Source of the DNA: Streptomyces sp. CB09001
Lineage (GTDB): Bacteria; Actinomycetota; Actinomycetes; Streptomycetales; Streptomycetaceae
Direction: 5' to 3'
DNA length: 64,000 bases
Assembly (NCBI RefSeq): GCF_003369795.1
Contig: NZ_CP026730.1
Location: 1,054,001-1,118,000, forward strand
Positions 6,356 to 15,112 of the stretch are shown here, in pieces (position 1 is the stretch's first letter; every line of letters begins with the position of its first letter). The notes under the pieces were generated by a model. It searched no databases, was not told where the DNA came from, and saw only the letters and a program-made list of their open reading frames with translations. Made by a program: the position numbers and the translations under genes.

Positions 6356-9163
6356 TCAGCCCACGGACGAGTAGGCGACCACCCCGCGCAACAGCTCGTC
6401 GACCGCCTTGCGCGCGTTCTTCGGGACGGTGGAGCCCGCGCCGGGCGCGGCGGCCGAGATCTGACCGAGGACGTCGATGACCTGCTTGCACCAGCGCACG
6501 AAGTCGCCGGCGGGCATCTCGACCTCGCGCAGCACCTCGTCGAGCCCCTTGCCCGAGGCCCACATGTACGCCGCCCAGGCGAAGCCGAGGTCCGGCTCGC
6601 GCTGGCCGACGCCCTCGGTCTGGCTGATCCGGAAGTCCTCCTCCAGGGCGTCCAGGCGGCCCCAGATGCGGACCGTCTCGCCGAGCGCGGCCTTGGCCCT
6701 GCCGGAGGGCAGCTTCGGTGCCGTCGCGTCGTCCGCGGCCCGCGACTCGAAGACCAGCGCCGAGACGCAGGCGGCCAGCTCGGCCGGGGAGAGCCCCTCC
6801 CAGACGCCCTCGCGCAGGCACTCGCTGGCGAGCAGGTCCAGCTCGCCGTAGAGCCGTGCCAGGCGCTTGCCGTGCTCGGTGACCTCGTCGCCGCGCAGGT
6901 AGTCCAGCTCCGTCAGCAGCGCGACGATCCGGTCGAAGGTGCGGGCGATGGTGTTGGTCCGGCCCTCGATCCGGCGCTCCAGCTGCGAGGTGTCGCGCAG
7001 CAGCCGGTGGTAGCGCTCGGCCCAGCGGGCGTGGTCCTCGCGGTCGTCGCAGCCGTGGCAGGGGTGGGCGCGGATCGCCTTGCGCAGCCTGGCGATCTCC
7101 CGGTCGTCGGCCGCCTGGGAGCGCTTCTTGCGGGCCCGCTCCGGCGGGATGTGCCCGGCCTTGGTGCGCAGTGCGGAGGCCAGGTCGCGGCGGGACTGCG
7201 GCGAGCGCGCGTTGAAGGACTTCGGGATCCGCATCCGGTCCAGTGCCTCGACGGGGACCGGGAAGTCGATCGACGCCAGCCGCTTGACCTGCCGCTCGGC
7301 GGTCAGCACCAGCGGGCGGGGCCCGTCGTGGTGGTCGAAGCCGCGGTGGCCGTTGGACCGCCCGGCGGGCAGACCCGGGTCGAGGACCAGGGCGAGGCCC
7401 GCGTACTTGCCGGTGGGCACGTGGATGACGTCGCCCGGCTTCAGCTTCTCCAGCGCCACGGCGGCCTCGGCACGCCGCTGGTCGGCGCCCTGCCGGGCCA
7501 GCTCCTGCTCGCGGTCCTTCAGCTCGCGGCGCAGCCGGGCGTACTCGTCGAAGTCGCCGAGGTGGCAGGTCATGGACGCCTGGTAGCCCTCCAGGCCCTC
7601 CTCGTTGCGCTGCACCTGCCGGGAGATGCCGACGACCGACTTGTCCGCCTGGAACTGCGCGAACGACGTCTCGAGCAGCTCCCGCGAGCGGTGCCGGCCG
7701 AACTGCTCGACCAGGTTGACCGCCATGTTGTACGACGGCTTGAAGCTGGAGCGCAGCGGATACGTGCGGGTGCCGGCCAGTCCCGCGAGGTGCTCGGGGT
7801 TCATGGCACGCTGCCACAGCACCACCGCGTGGCCCTCGACGTCGATGCCGCGCCGGCCGGCCCGGCCGGTGAGCTGGGTGAACTCGCCGGGGGTGATGTC
7901 GGCGTGCTGCTCGCCGTTCCACTTGACGAGCTTCTCGAGGACGACCGAGCGGGCAGGCATGTTGATGCCGAGGGCCAGGGTCTCGGTCGCGAAGACGGCC
8001 TTCACCAGTCCGCGGACGAACAGCTCCTCGACGACCTCCTTGAAGGTGGGCAGCATGCCCGCGTGGTGGGCGGCGATGCCGCGCTCCAGCCCCTCCAGCC
8101 ACTCGTAGTAGCCCAGGACGTGCAGGTCCTCGCGGGGGATGGCGGCGGTGCGCTCCTCGACGAGGGCCCGCACCCGCTCCCGGGCGTCCTCGTCGTTGAG
8201 CCTGAGGCCGGCGTACAGGCACTGCTGGACGGCGGCCTCGCAGCCGGCCCGGCTGAAGATGAAGGTGATCGCGGGCAGCAGGCCCTCGGAGTCCAGCCGC
8301 TCGATGACCTCGGGGCGGCTCGGCGTCCACACGCGCGAGCGCTGTCTGCGTTCCCGCTCCCGGTCGGCCTCCTTCATGGCGCGGCCGCGCCTGCGGTCCT
8401 GGTAGGAGGGGCGGCTGGCCTCCAGGCGCGCCATGCGCGTGAGGTCGGGGTTGACGGCCTTCTTGTGGCCCTCGGCCTCCTCGAACAGGTCGTACATCCG
8501 CCGTCCGGCCAGCACGTGCTGGAACAGCGGCACGGGCCGGTGCTCGGAGACGATCACCTGGGTGTCGCCGCGCACGGTGTCGAGCCAGTCGCCGAACTCC
8601 TCCGCGTTCGACACGGTCGCCGAGAGTGACACCAGGGTGACGGACTCGGGGAGGTGGATGATCACCTCCTCCCAGACTGCGCCGCGGAACCGGTCGGAGA
8701 GGTAGTGCACCTCGTCCATGACCACGTGCCCGAGGCCGAGGAGGGTCTGCGAGCCCGCGTACAGCATGTTCCGCAGGACCTCGGTGGTCATCACGACCAC
8801 CGGGGCTTCGGAGTTCACGCTGTTGTCGCCGGTGAGCAGGCCCACCCTGTCGCTGCCGTAGCGGCGGCAGAGGTCGGCGTACTTCTGGTTCGACAGGGCC
8901 TTGATGGGCGTCGTGTAGAAGCACTTCCTGCCCTGCTGGAGGGCGAGGTGGACGGCGAACTCGCCGACGATCGTCTTGCCGGAGCCGGTGGGCGCGGCCA
9001 CCAGTACGCCCTTGCCCGCCTCGAGTGCCTGACAGGCCTCGATCTGGAAGGGGTCGAGGCCGAAGTCGTACATCTCGCGGAAGGAGGCGAGCGCGGTGGC
9101 CTGCTCGACAGCGCGCTGGCGGGCTGCCGCGTACCGCTCGGCCGGTGAGAGATCCTCTGTCAT
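6356..9163 (-). CDS. helY: Ski2-like DEVH-box helicase HelY
   Basis: A 935-residue superfamily 2 helicase. Walker A is APTGSGKT at about residues 57-64 and the DExH box is VVMDEVHYL with DEVH at about 150-153. Motif III SLSATVSNAEEF, the Ski2/Mtr4-type motif TETLALGINMPAR and motif VI QLTGRAGRRG follow. The C-terminal third matches the DSHCT domain of Ski2/Mtr4 RNA helicases. The expected role is ATP-driven RNA unwinding or processing in the cytoplasm. The ATG at 9163 (MTEDLSPAERY) is preferred over upstream ATG 9208 because similarity begins there; its SD (GAAAG) is weak. In mycobacteria pafA-pafB-pafC-tatA-tatC-helY are contiguous, and the same order is kept here with insertions. Confidence 0.9.
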   Translation of the reverse strand: MTEDLSPAERYAAARQRAVEQATALASFREMYDFGLDPFQIEACQALEAGKGVLVAAPTGSGKTIVGEFAVHLALQQGRKCFYTTPIKALSNQKYADLCRRYGSDRVGLLTGDNSVNSEAPVVVMTTEVLRNMLYAGSQTLLGLGHVVMDEVHYLSDRFRGAVWEEVIIHLPESVTLVSLSATVSNAEEFGDWLDTVRGDTQVIVSEHRPVPLFQHVLAGRRMYDLFEEAEGHKKAVNPDLTRMARLEASRPSYQDRRRGRAMKEADRERERRQRSRVWTPSRPEVIERLDSEGLLPAITFIFSRAGCEAAVQQCLYAGLRLNDEDARERVRALVEERTAAIPREDLHVLGYYEWLEGLERGIAAHHAGMLPTFKEVVEELFVRGLVKAVFATETLALGINMPARSVVLEKLVKWNGEQHADITPGEFTQLTGRAGRRGIDVEGHAVVLWQRAMNPEHLAGLAGTRTYPLRSSFKPSYNMAVNLVEQFGRHRSRELLETSFAQFQADKSVVGISRQVQRNEEGLEGYQASMTCHLGDFDEYARLRRELKDREQELARQGADQRRAEAAVALEKLKPGDVIHVPTGKYAGLALVLDPGLPAGRSNGHRGFDHHDGPRPLVLTAERQVKRLASIDFPVPVEALDRMRIPKSFNARSPQSRRDLASALRTKAGHIPPERARKKRSQAADDREIARLRKAIRAHPCHGCDDREDHARWAERYHRLLRDTSQLERRIEGRTNTIARTFDRIVALLTELDYLRGDEVTEHGKRLARLYGELDLLASECLREGVWEGLSPAELAACVSALVFESRAADDATAPKLPSGRAKAALGETVRIWGRLDALEEDFRISQTEGVGQREPDLGFAWAAYMWASGKGLDEVLREVEMPAGDFVRWCKQVIDVLGQISAAAPGAGSTVPKNARKAVDELLRGVVAYSSVG

Positions 9164-9275
9164 CGTGCTTTCGAGCGTACCGGCCCGCACCGACAACCGG
9201 ACGATCATTATCGGGATCGGCCGTGTGGGGGGCGCGTGTGGGCGGCGACGCGTGCCGTCACCGCCCCGGCGGTCC

Positions 9276-10226
9276 TCAGGTCACGTCGTCGTAGCCGTTG
9301 ACCCGGTCCTTCGTGGCCTGCTCGGGCAGGGCGCGGGCGGTGGTCACGGGCTCGACCTCGCCGATGTCCTCGGGGGTGAGGTCCAGGTCGGACGCCTCGT
9401 CGTCGTCGGGCTCCAGGGCCTCGCGGCGGGCCTTGCGGCGGTCGTTCAGCAAGGAGATGGTGACCGCGGCGAAGTACAGGACCCAGATCGGACCGGCCAG
9501 CATGATCATGGTCAGGGGGTCCGTGCTGGGCGTGGCGATGGCCGCGAACAGCGTGATGCCCATGATCATCGCGCGCCACCAGCCGAGCATCCGCTTGCCG
9601 GTCAGCACGCCGGTGAGGTTGAGCATGACCAACAGCAGGGGCAGTTCGAAGGAGAGGCCGAAGACGACCACCATGCGCGTGACCAGGTCGAGCAGCTCGT
9701 CCAGCGGCAGCAGGTTGTCGACGTCGTTCGGCGTGAACTCGATCAGCACCTTCGCCGAGGTGGGCAGCACGGCGTAGGCGAAGTAGGCGCCGACCAGGAA
9801 CAGCGGGGCGCCGGTGGCGACGAAGGCGTAGGCGTACTTCTTCTCGTTCCGGTGCAGCCCCGGGGCGACGAACGCCCACAGTTGGTAGAGCCAGACCGGC
9901 GAGGCCAGCACGACGCCGGCCGTCAGGGACACCTTCAGCGCCAGGGTGAAGGGACCGAGCAGACCGTTGATGGTGATCTGCGCGCACGGCTCCGAGCCGG
10001 CCTCCGACTGGGCCAGCTCCGCGAACGACTTCTCACAGCCGATCGACTGGAGGATCGGATCCGTGAGGGCGTTGATGATCCACTGATAGAAGAAGGCGGC
10101 GACCACCGTGACGACGACGATGGCCAGCAGCGCCTTCGCGAGCCGGTTGCGGAGCTCACGAAGGTGTTCCGCGAGCGGCATCCGCCCCTCGGGGTCCTTC
10201 TCCTTGTTGCGGGCAGGCTTCAGCAA
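9276..10226 (-). CDS. tatC: Sec-independent protein translocase TatC
   Basis: A 316-residue polytopic membrane protein, the receptor of the twin-arginine translocase for folded, RR-signal-bearing proteins. Family marks: MPLAEHLRELRNRL before TM1, the periplasmic loop with an extended acidic region, FELPLLLVMLNLTGVL, and ATPSTDPLTMIMLAGP at the last helices. Six membrane segments are apparent. The cytoplasmic C-terminal tail is long, acidic and hydrophilic (LEPDDDEASDLDLTPEDIGE), longer than in E. coli. It lies 47 nt after tatA, so the two are probably one operon. Streptomyces secrete unusually many Tat substrates; tatB is normally elsewhere. Confidence 0.95.
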   Translation of the reverse strand: MLKPARNKEKDPEGRMPLAEHLRELRNRLAKALLAIVVVTVVAAFFYQWIINALTDPILQSIGCEKSFAELAQSEAGSEPCAQITINGLLGPFTLALKVSLTAGVVLASPVWLYQLWAFVAPGLHRNEKKYAYAFVATGAPLFLVGAYFAYAVLPTSAKVLIEFTPNDVDNLLPLDELLDLVTRMVVVFGLSFELPLLLVMLNLTGVLTGKRMLGWWRAMIMGITLFAAIATPSTDPLTMIMLAGPIWVLYFAAVTISLLNDRRKARREALEPDDDEASDLDLTPEDIGEVEPVTTARALPEQATKDRVNGYDDVT

Positions 10227-10273
10227 CCCACGTTCCCATCTCGTGCGGCGGGCCGGAGGTCACCGGCCCTGCG

Positions 10274-10561
10274 TCAGCGCTTGGTCGTGTCCGTCGGCTC
10301 GGTGACCGGCCGGGAGCTGGTCACGTCGCCGGGGGCGGCCTGGATGGTGCGCTGCGCCGCGGACTGCTCGGGGTTCGGCGGGTCGGCGGGGGCCGCGTCG
10401 TCGGACTTGGCCTCGCTCTTCATGGCCTTGGCCTCGCTCTTGAGGATGCGCGCCGACTTGCCGAGCGAGCGCGCCATGTCCGGAAGCTTCTTCGCGCCGA
10501 ACAGCAGGATGATGACGACGAGGATGAGAATGATCTCGGGGGCGCCGAGCCTTCCGAACAT
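10274..10561 (-). CDS. tatA: Twin-arginine translocase subunit TatA
   Basis: A 95-residue TatA/E protein: a short N-terminal transmembrane helix ([19 protein letters not shown]), the conserved FG-x-KKLP hinge, an amphipathic helix ([19 protein letters not shown]) and a disordered, Pro/Ala/Asp-rich tail. TatA oligomerises in the membrane to form the protein-conducting element with TatC. It is the first gene of the tatA-tatC pair. The roughly 280 nt upstream (10562-10838) contain no gene I can support and likely hold the tat promoter. Confidence 0.95.
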   Translation of the reverse strand: MFGRLGAPEIILILVVIILLFGAKKLPDMARSLGKSARILKSEAKAMKSEAKSDDAAPADPPNPEQSAAQRTIQAAPGDVTSSRPVTEPTDTTKR

Positions 10562-10838
10562 AAGTCTTTACCTTCTCACCGAGGCGGCTGGGTGGGGTGC
10601 TGTCCGACCGGCCGGACATACGTCCGATCGATCGTCTTGTGCAGCGATCGTAACGCTCAGGGGTGAACGTGAGGCAATCCCCGTGCGTACTCCCGTCCGC
10701 GACCGGGCCTCGTTTTCCTGGCCGCGACCAGCAGCGTACCGCCCGGGGCCCGTGAGGTGACAGGGCGAAGTGTCCCAAAACGTGACTCCCACCGGCCTGT
10801 CGGGCCGCCGGTACCGTCCCGTGGCGGGTCCCAGCAGT

Positions 10839-11033
10839 TCACAGGGTGTCCACGGCACGGGCGGCGCTCTCGGTCGCGCGCTCCAGGTCCTCGGCGGCCC
10901 GGCTGATCCGGCGGGCGGAGTCCGTCACCTGCCGGCCGAGGCGCTCGGCCTCCACGAACACCTTCACGGCGAACACCGCGAGGACGGCGAGACCCAGGAA
11001 ACCCACGGCAACCGCGAACATCGGCCAGAACAT
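10839..11033 (-). CDS. Small single-pass membrane protein, function unknown
   Basis: A 64-residue protein with one N-terminal transmembrane helix (FAVAVGFLGLAVLAVFAVKV) and a charged, heptad-like C-terminal helix (RISRAAEDLERATESAARA) likely to be a coiled coil. The start at ATG 11033 places the hydrophobic helix at the N-terminus; a longer frame from 11111 overlaps the upstream zinc-ribbon gene. It is not recognised as a named family. Its place between pafC and tatA is shared by related Streptomyces as far as I recall. A role at the membrane near the Tat machinery is only a guess. Confidence 0.7.
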   Translation of the reverse strand: MFWPMFAVAVGFLGLAVLAVFAVKVFVEAERLGRQVTDSARRISRAAEDLERATESAARAVDTL

Positions 11034-11043
11034 GACGTCGAGA

Positions 11044-11346
11044 CTAGACGGTGGAATGAAGACGCAGCGTCCTGACCCCGCCGCCGGTGAGCAGCTCCAC
11101 GACCCGCTCACCCGCCGGCTTGCGCACGGCCGACCCGCACTCCGGGCAGGTGAACGAGTAGAAGGTGGTCCGGCTCGTGGCGCCGATGGCCAGGCGCAGG
11201 GCGCTCGCTGCGAGTTCGAACCGTCCCCGGCAGTCCGGGCAGCCCGCCTTGAACACGACCGGTGACACGCGTCTCATGCCGGCGAACGCGACCGCCGCCG
11301 TCATACCCGGCCCGGACGGCCCGGACGGCCCCAGGGGGTCGCTCAC
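11044..11346 (-). CDS. Small zinc-ribbon-like protein, function unknown
   Basis: A 100-residue protein with two Cys pairs, CPDC and CPEC, separated by about 30 residues, which should bind one zinc as a zinc ribbon (GCPDCRGRFEL ... YSFTCPECGSAVRKPAGE). The N-terminus is Gly/Pro-rich. GTG 11346 overlaps the pafC stop codon in a GTGA arrangement, so it is translationally coupled to pafC. That coupling suggests a link with PafBC, but the function is unknown. Confidence 0.75.
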   Translation of the reverse strand: MSDPLGPSGPSGPGMTAAVAFAGMRRVSPVVFKAGCPDCRGRFELAASALRLAIGATSRTTFYSFTCPECGSAVRKPAGERVVELLTGGGVRTLRLHSTV

Positions 11347-12398
11347 AGTCCTTGCTCCTGCCTGTCGTGCTGCCCCTCGCCGGTGTTGTGGTCCCCGCCG
11401 GGCGCCCCGGACGCCTCGATCCCGTCGTACGCGGCGAGCGCCTCGCGGGCGGCCCGTCGGGCGCTGTCGGCGAGCGCGGACGGGGAGACGATCCGGCCGT
11501 CACGCCCGAGCCGCAGCGCGAGGCGCCGCAGGGAGGCCGGGTCGGGAGTGCGCAGAGTGATACGCAGACCGCCGTCGGGACGTTCATCCGCGCTGTCGTG
11601 CGGGTAGTACTCGGCGACCCAGCGCCCGCCGGGGCCGACCTCCACGACGACCTCGGGGTCCTCCGCGGCGGGCTGCACCAGCCCTTCGGACAGGTCCCGC
11701 AGCTCCACCTCCGGCGGTGCGGAGGGCTCGTCCAGGATGCGGATCTCGGCGACGCGGTCGAGCCGGAAGGTGCGCCGGGCCTCGGAGCGGCGGCACCACG
11801 CCTCCACGTACGTGTGCCCGACGCTGACCAGGCGGATGGGGTCGATCTCCCGCTCGGTGACCTCGTCGCGGGCCGGCGAGTAGTAGCGGATCCACAGTCG
11901 GCGGCGCTCCGAGATGGCCCGGTCGACGTCGGCGAAGACTCCGCCCTCGGACTCGAAGGTGACGGACAGGCGCGAGCTGGCACCGGCGGCCTCACCGGCC
12001 GAGGTCTCCACCTTCGCCGTCGCCCGCAGCAGCGCCTGCCGGTCGCTCTCACGCAGCCCCGGCAGGGTCGCGACGGCGCGGGCGGCGACGAGCAGCGCGG
12101 TCGCCTCGTCGGCCGCCAGCCGCAGCGGCTCCGCCGCGTCCGCGCCGAGCGCGGCCGGGTTGTGCCACCAGATGCGCTCGCCGTCCGTGTCGATGTCGAG
12201 CAGATCGCCGCCGCGGAAGCTGGTCCCGCACATCGGGAGCACGTCGAGGTCGGAGACCAGCTCGTCCTCGGTGATGCCGAAGGCGCGGGCCACGTCCTCG
12301 ACCCGGGCCCCGGGACGCTCACGCAGATACGTCACCAGGGACAGCATCCGCCGGGTCTGGTCGATGGCGTTCACGGGCCTGACCGGTTTGCCTGCCAC
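11343..12398 (-). CDS. pafC: WYL-domain transcriptional regulator PafC
   Basis: A 351-residue regulator with an N-terminal winged helix (LVTYLRERPGARVEDVARAF) and a WYL domain around residues 165-225 (RRLWIRYYSPARDEVTERE ... FRLDRVAEIRIL), then a WCX extension. In mycobacteria PafB and PafC form a heterodimer that activates the LexA-independent DNA-damage response. Despite the name (proteasome accessory factor) they are not needed for pupylation. It lies 18 nt downstream of pafB and should be cotranscribed with it. Confidence 0.9.
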   Translation of the reverse strand: MAGKPVRPVNAIDQTRRMLSLVTYLRERPGARVEDVARAFGITEDELVSDLDVLPMCGTSFRGGDLLDIDTDGERIWWHNPAALGADAAEPLRLAADEATALLVAARAVATLPGLRESDRQALLRATAKVETSAGEAAGASSRLSVTFESEGGVFADVDRAISERRRLWIRYYSPARDEVTEREIDPIRLVSVGHTYVEAWCRRSEARRTFRLDRVAEIRILDEPSAPPEVELRDLSEGLVQPAAEDPEVVVEVGPGGRWVAEYYPHDSADERPDGGLRITLRTPDPASLRRLALRLGRDGRIVSPSALADSARRAAREALAAYDGIEASGAPGGDHNTGEGQHDRQEQGL

Positions 12399-12416
12399 AG
12401 TGTTGTCCGCTCCCCC

Positions 12417-13370
12417 TCAGCCCTTGGCGACGGCACGCAGCCGGTCCACCACGTCCGCACGCAACTCCGCGGGCTCCAGCACCACCACGTCCGGCCCGAA
12501 CTCCACCAGCCAGGCGTCCAGGCCGTGCCCGTACGGAATCTCCAACTCGTCCCAGCCGTCACCGAGTTCCCGCACCCCGGTGGCCTTCGCCCGAAGGGGG
12601 TACCCGGCGCCCGTACGCAGCCGGATCAGCGCGGAACGGTCGGCGGTCTCCCCCGCCCAGCTCGCGACCGTCTCCCGGACCGTCACGACGTCGGGCACCG
12701 GCGCGGTGAGGCGGGAGCCGCGCGAACGCACCTTCCCCGTGATCCGCGACAGCCGGAACACCCGCTCGGCACCCCGGTCGCGGTCGAAGCCCGCCAGGTA
12801 CCAGTGGCCGCGCCAGCACTCCAGCGCCCAGGGCTCCACGTGCCGGGGCTCGGGCTGGGCGGCGTTCGCCTTGCGGTAGTCGAAGAGGACCGGCCGGCGG
12901 TCGCGGCAGGCCAGCATCAGCGGCTCGAAGGCCGCCTCGTGCACCGGGATGCGGGGCTCCAGCGCACTGTGCGCCTCGTACGGGTCGACATCCTCGGGCA
13001 GCCCGGCCGCCCGCAGCTTCTGCAGCGCGCCGCTGGCGGCACCGGCGAGGCGGGCCTGCTGCCACACCTTGGCGGCCAGTCCGAGCGCGGCGGCCTCCTC
13101 GGCGTCCAGGGTGATGGCCGGCAGCCGGTTGCTGTCCCGGCGGGCCAGGTAGCCGATCTCGCCGTCGAGGCTCTCCACGGTCTCGATGACCAGTCCCAGC
13201 TCGCGCAGATCGTCCTTGTCGCGCTCGAACATGCGGTTGAAGGAGTCGTCGGAGCCCGCCTCGAGATAGGCCTCGACGGACTCACGCAGCTCGCGCTTGC
13301 TGAGTGGCCGCCGCGTCCCGAGCAGACACAGCGCCAGGTTCATCAGCCGCTCGGCCTTGGCAATGGCCAT
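12417..13370 (-). CDS. pafB: WYL-domain transcriptional regulator PafB
   Basis: A 317-residue WYL regulator, partner of PafC. It has an N-terminal HTH (ERLMNLALCLLGTRRPLSKR) with a following segment FNRMFERDKDDLRELGLVIE typical of PafB, a WYL domain near residues 160-215 (RPVLFDYRKANAAQPEPR, HWYLAGFDRDRGAERVFRLS), and a C-terminal WCX domain. ATG 13370 is preceded by GGGAGAAGGG; the frame upstream to 13448 is unsupported. The two genes differ enough to be an ancient duplication. Likely role: sensing DNA damage and activating repair promoters. Confidence 0.9.
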   Translation of the reverse strand: MAIAKAERLMNLALCLLGTRRPLSKRELRESVEAYLEAGSDDSFNRMFERDKDDLRELGLVIETVESLDGEIGYLARRDSNRLPAITLDAEEAAALGLAAKVWQQARLAGAASGALQKLRAAGLPEDVDPYEAHSALEPRIPVHEAAFEPLMLACRDRRPVLFDYRKANAAQPEPRHVEPWALECWRGHWYLAGFDRDRGAERVFRLSRITGKVRSRGSRLTAPVPDVVTVRETVASWAGETADRSALIRLRTGAGYPLRAKATGVRELGDGWDELEIPYGHGLDAWLVEFGPDVVVLEPAELRADVVDRLRAVAKG

Positions 13371-13444
13371 CGACGCCCTTCTCCCTATGGTGCTTACGAC
13401 GGATGACCGTACCGCCCCGCGGTGGCGCGGCAAAAGCCGAGGGC

Positions 13445-13464
13445 CCATGCCCGGACAGGCATGG
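13445..13464 (-). terminator. Possible weak terminator after the small FKBP gene
   Basis: A 7-bp inverted repeat (CCATGCC / GGCATGG, 6-nt loop) about 44 nt downstream of the FKBP stop. It is short, so termination may be partial and pafB may be reached by read-through. Confidence 0.35.
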
Positions 13465-13507
13465 ACCCCAGGTGACCGGCTCCGAACGCCGAACGTTCGT
13501 ACTTCGA

Positions 13508-13879
13508 TCAGACTCCGAGCAGATCGACCACGAAGATCAGCGTCGAGCCGGCCGGGATCGCCGGGGCCGGGCTCTGGTCGCCGTAGGCGAGGTGCGCGGG
13601 GATGGTCAGCTGACGGCGGCCGCCGACCTTCATGCCCTGCACGCCCTGGTCCCAGCCCGCGATGACGCGGCCGCCGCCGAGCGGGAAGCGGAACGGCGCA
13701 CCGCGGTTCCAGCTGGCGTCGAACTCCTCGCCCGTGCTGAAGGTCACGCCCACGTAGTGGACGGTCACGGTCTGACCGGCCTCGGCAACCGCGCCGTCGC
13801 CCTCCCAGATGTCCTTGATCTCGAGGTCCGCCGGGGGCTCGCCGCCCGGGAAGTCGACCTCGGGCTTGTCGATGCTCAC
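13508..13879 (-). CDS. FKBP-type peptidyl-prolyl cis-trans isomerase (FKBP12-like)
   Basis: A 123-residue single-domain FKBP, the size of FKBP12. Active-site segments are VTVHYVGVTFSTGEEFDASW, FPLGGGRVIAGWDQGVQGM and the late YGDQSPAPAIPAGSTLIFVV, matching the FK506-binding pocket including the conserved Trp. It catalyses proline isomerisation in the cytoplasm; no signal peptide is present. GTG 13879 has AGGAG at 8 nt; the upstream frame has no SD. It directly follows a secreted tandem FKBP gene, so cytosolic and extracytoplasmic isomerases are encoded side by side between pafA and pafB. Confidence 0.92.
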   Translation of the reverse strand: MSIDKPEVDFPGGEPPADLEIKDIWEGDGAVAEAGQTVTVHYVGVTFSTGEEFDASWNRGAPFRFPLGGGRVIAGWDQGVQGMKVGGRRQLTIPAHLAYGDQSPAPAIPAGSTLIFVVDLLGV

Positions 13880-13939
13880 GTGTTCAGCTCCTGCTTGTCT
13901 GCGGAAAGGCAACGGCCCAAGTCTTACATCTCCGAGGCG

Positions 13940-14947
13940 TCACATCTTCGCGAGGATGTCCACGGAGAAGACCAGCGTGGAGTCCTTCTCGATGCCGCTG
14001 CCCTCCGGCGGGCTGTCGCCGTAACCCAGGTCCGGCGGAATGACGATGAGGACGCGGCTGCCGACCTTCTTGCCCGTCAGGCCCTGCGCCCAGCCCTTGA
14101 CGACCTGCTGCAACGAGAACGACGTCAGCTGCTTCCTGCCGTACGTGGAGTCGAACTCCTTGCCGCCGTCCCACAGCACACCCTTGTACTGCACGAGCAC
14201 GCTGTCCTGGGCACCGACCTCGGCGCCGTCGCCCTCCAGGACGTACTCCGCCACGAGCTTCTTCGGCGCGTCGGCCTTCGGCACCTCGATGGAGGGTGCC
14301 TTGCCGTCGGTGTTCGTGCCGACCTTCGGCAGGGCCGCGTCGTCCTGCGGGACCTTCTTGCCGTCGGCGCTGCTCCTGGCGTTGAAGGTGTCCTGGACGT
14401 CGACCACGAACACCAGCGTGTCGTCGCCCTTGATGCCCGCCTGCTCGTTGCCCCCCTCCCCGTACCCCCAGGTCGGCGGGACCGAGAACTGGACGCGGCT
14501 GCCGGTCTTCTTGCCGGTGAGCGCGTATCGCCAGCCGTCGATGATGCTGCCCTGGGCGAGCTGGATGACCAGCGGGGCCTTGCGGTCGTAGGAGTTGTCG
14601 AAGACCTTCGCGCTCTGCCAGACCTGGCCGAGGTAGTTCGCCGAGATGAAGTCGTTCTCCGCTACGGCCTTGCCGCCGCCCGCGATGACCGTCTTGACCG
14701 CGAGGTCCTTGGACGGCTCGCCGCTGCCCTTGGCGACGGTCGGCTTCTCGTCGAACTTCGTCCCGGCCGTGATCGCCGGCAGCGGACCGTCCACGATCTT
14801 CGGCGGCGGGGCGGCCGACGTGGCCGACGCGTCGGGCGACGCGCCGTCGCTCGCGCTGCTCGATGAGCCGGAGTCGTCTTCGTCACCGCATGCGGCGAGC
14901 GTGGCCAGTCCGGCGGGGACGGCGATGAGGAGTGAGCGTCGGCGCAC
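13940..14947 (-). CDS. Extracytoplasmic lipoprotein with two FKBP domains
   Basis: A 335-residue protein. The N-terminus RRRSLLIAVPAGLATLAAC is a lipoprotein signal with the lipidated Cys at about residue 20; the Arg triplet followed by SLL also resembles a Tat signal, so Tat export as a lipoprotein is possible. A Ser/Asp/Ala-rich linker follows. Two FKBP-like domains come next: the first with the segments NYLGQVW, FDNSYDRKAPLV and TWGYGEGG, the second with VQYKGVLWDGGKEFDSTY and LGYGDSPPEGS. It likely assists folding of secreted proteins at the outer membrane face. GTG 14947 was chosen because it places the signal peptide at the N-terminus. Confidence 0.88.
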   Translation of the reverse strand: MRRRSLLIAVPAGLATLAACGDEDDSGSSSSASDGASPDASATSAAPPPKIVDGPLPAITAGTKFDEKPTVAKGSGEPSKDLAVKTVIAGGGKAVAENDFISANYLGQVWQSAKVFDNSYDRKAPLVIQLAQGSIIDGWRYALTGKKTGSRVQFSVPPTWGYGEGGNEQAGIKGDDTLVFVVDVQDTFNARSSADGKKVPQDDAALPKVGTNTDGKAPSIEVPKADAPKKLVAEYVLEGDGAEVGAQDSVLVQYKGVLWDGGKEFDSTYGRKQLTSFSLQQVVKGWAQGLTGKKVGSRVLIVIPPDLGYGDSPPEGSGIEKDSTLVFSVDILAKM

Positions 14948-15017
14948 GGTGGGGGCCTCGTATCGGTATCGGGTCGGTCCTGCTGGCTGGCGTGCGCGCA
15001 ACTCTACGGCGTGAGAA

Positions 15018-15046
15018 GGGCACCGCACGGCTAACGTACGGTGCCC
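15018..15046 (-). terminator. Terminator between pafA and the FKBP lipoprotein gene
   Basis: A 12-bp stem with one mismatch (GGGCACCGCACG against CGTACGGTGCCC) and a 5-nt loop, 67 nt downstream of the pafA stop and 71 nt before the FKBP lipoprotein start. It suggests that pafA and the FKBP genes are separate units. Confidence 0.55.
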
Positions 15047-15112
15047 GTGTGGCGTTCCGCCCTTTCGCGCGGAGCCGCTTCTCTCACCCGTCCGGGTCCC
15101 GAACCGCCCGGA

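Noticed and set aside
6258..8924. Long Arg/Gly-rich frame opposite or out of phase with helY
   Set aside because: Low-complexity translation typical of GC-rich shadow frames; helY explains the codon bias and motifs.
13490..13500. CGAACGTTCG palindrome near the FKBP/pafB junction, considered as a LexA box
   Set aside because: The actinobacterial LexA box needs a 4-nt gap between GAAC and GTTC; here the halves abut.
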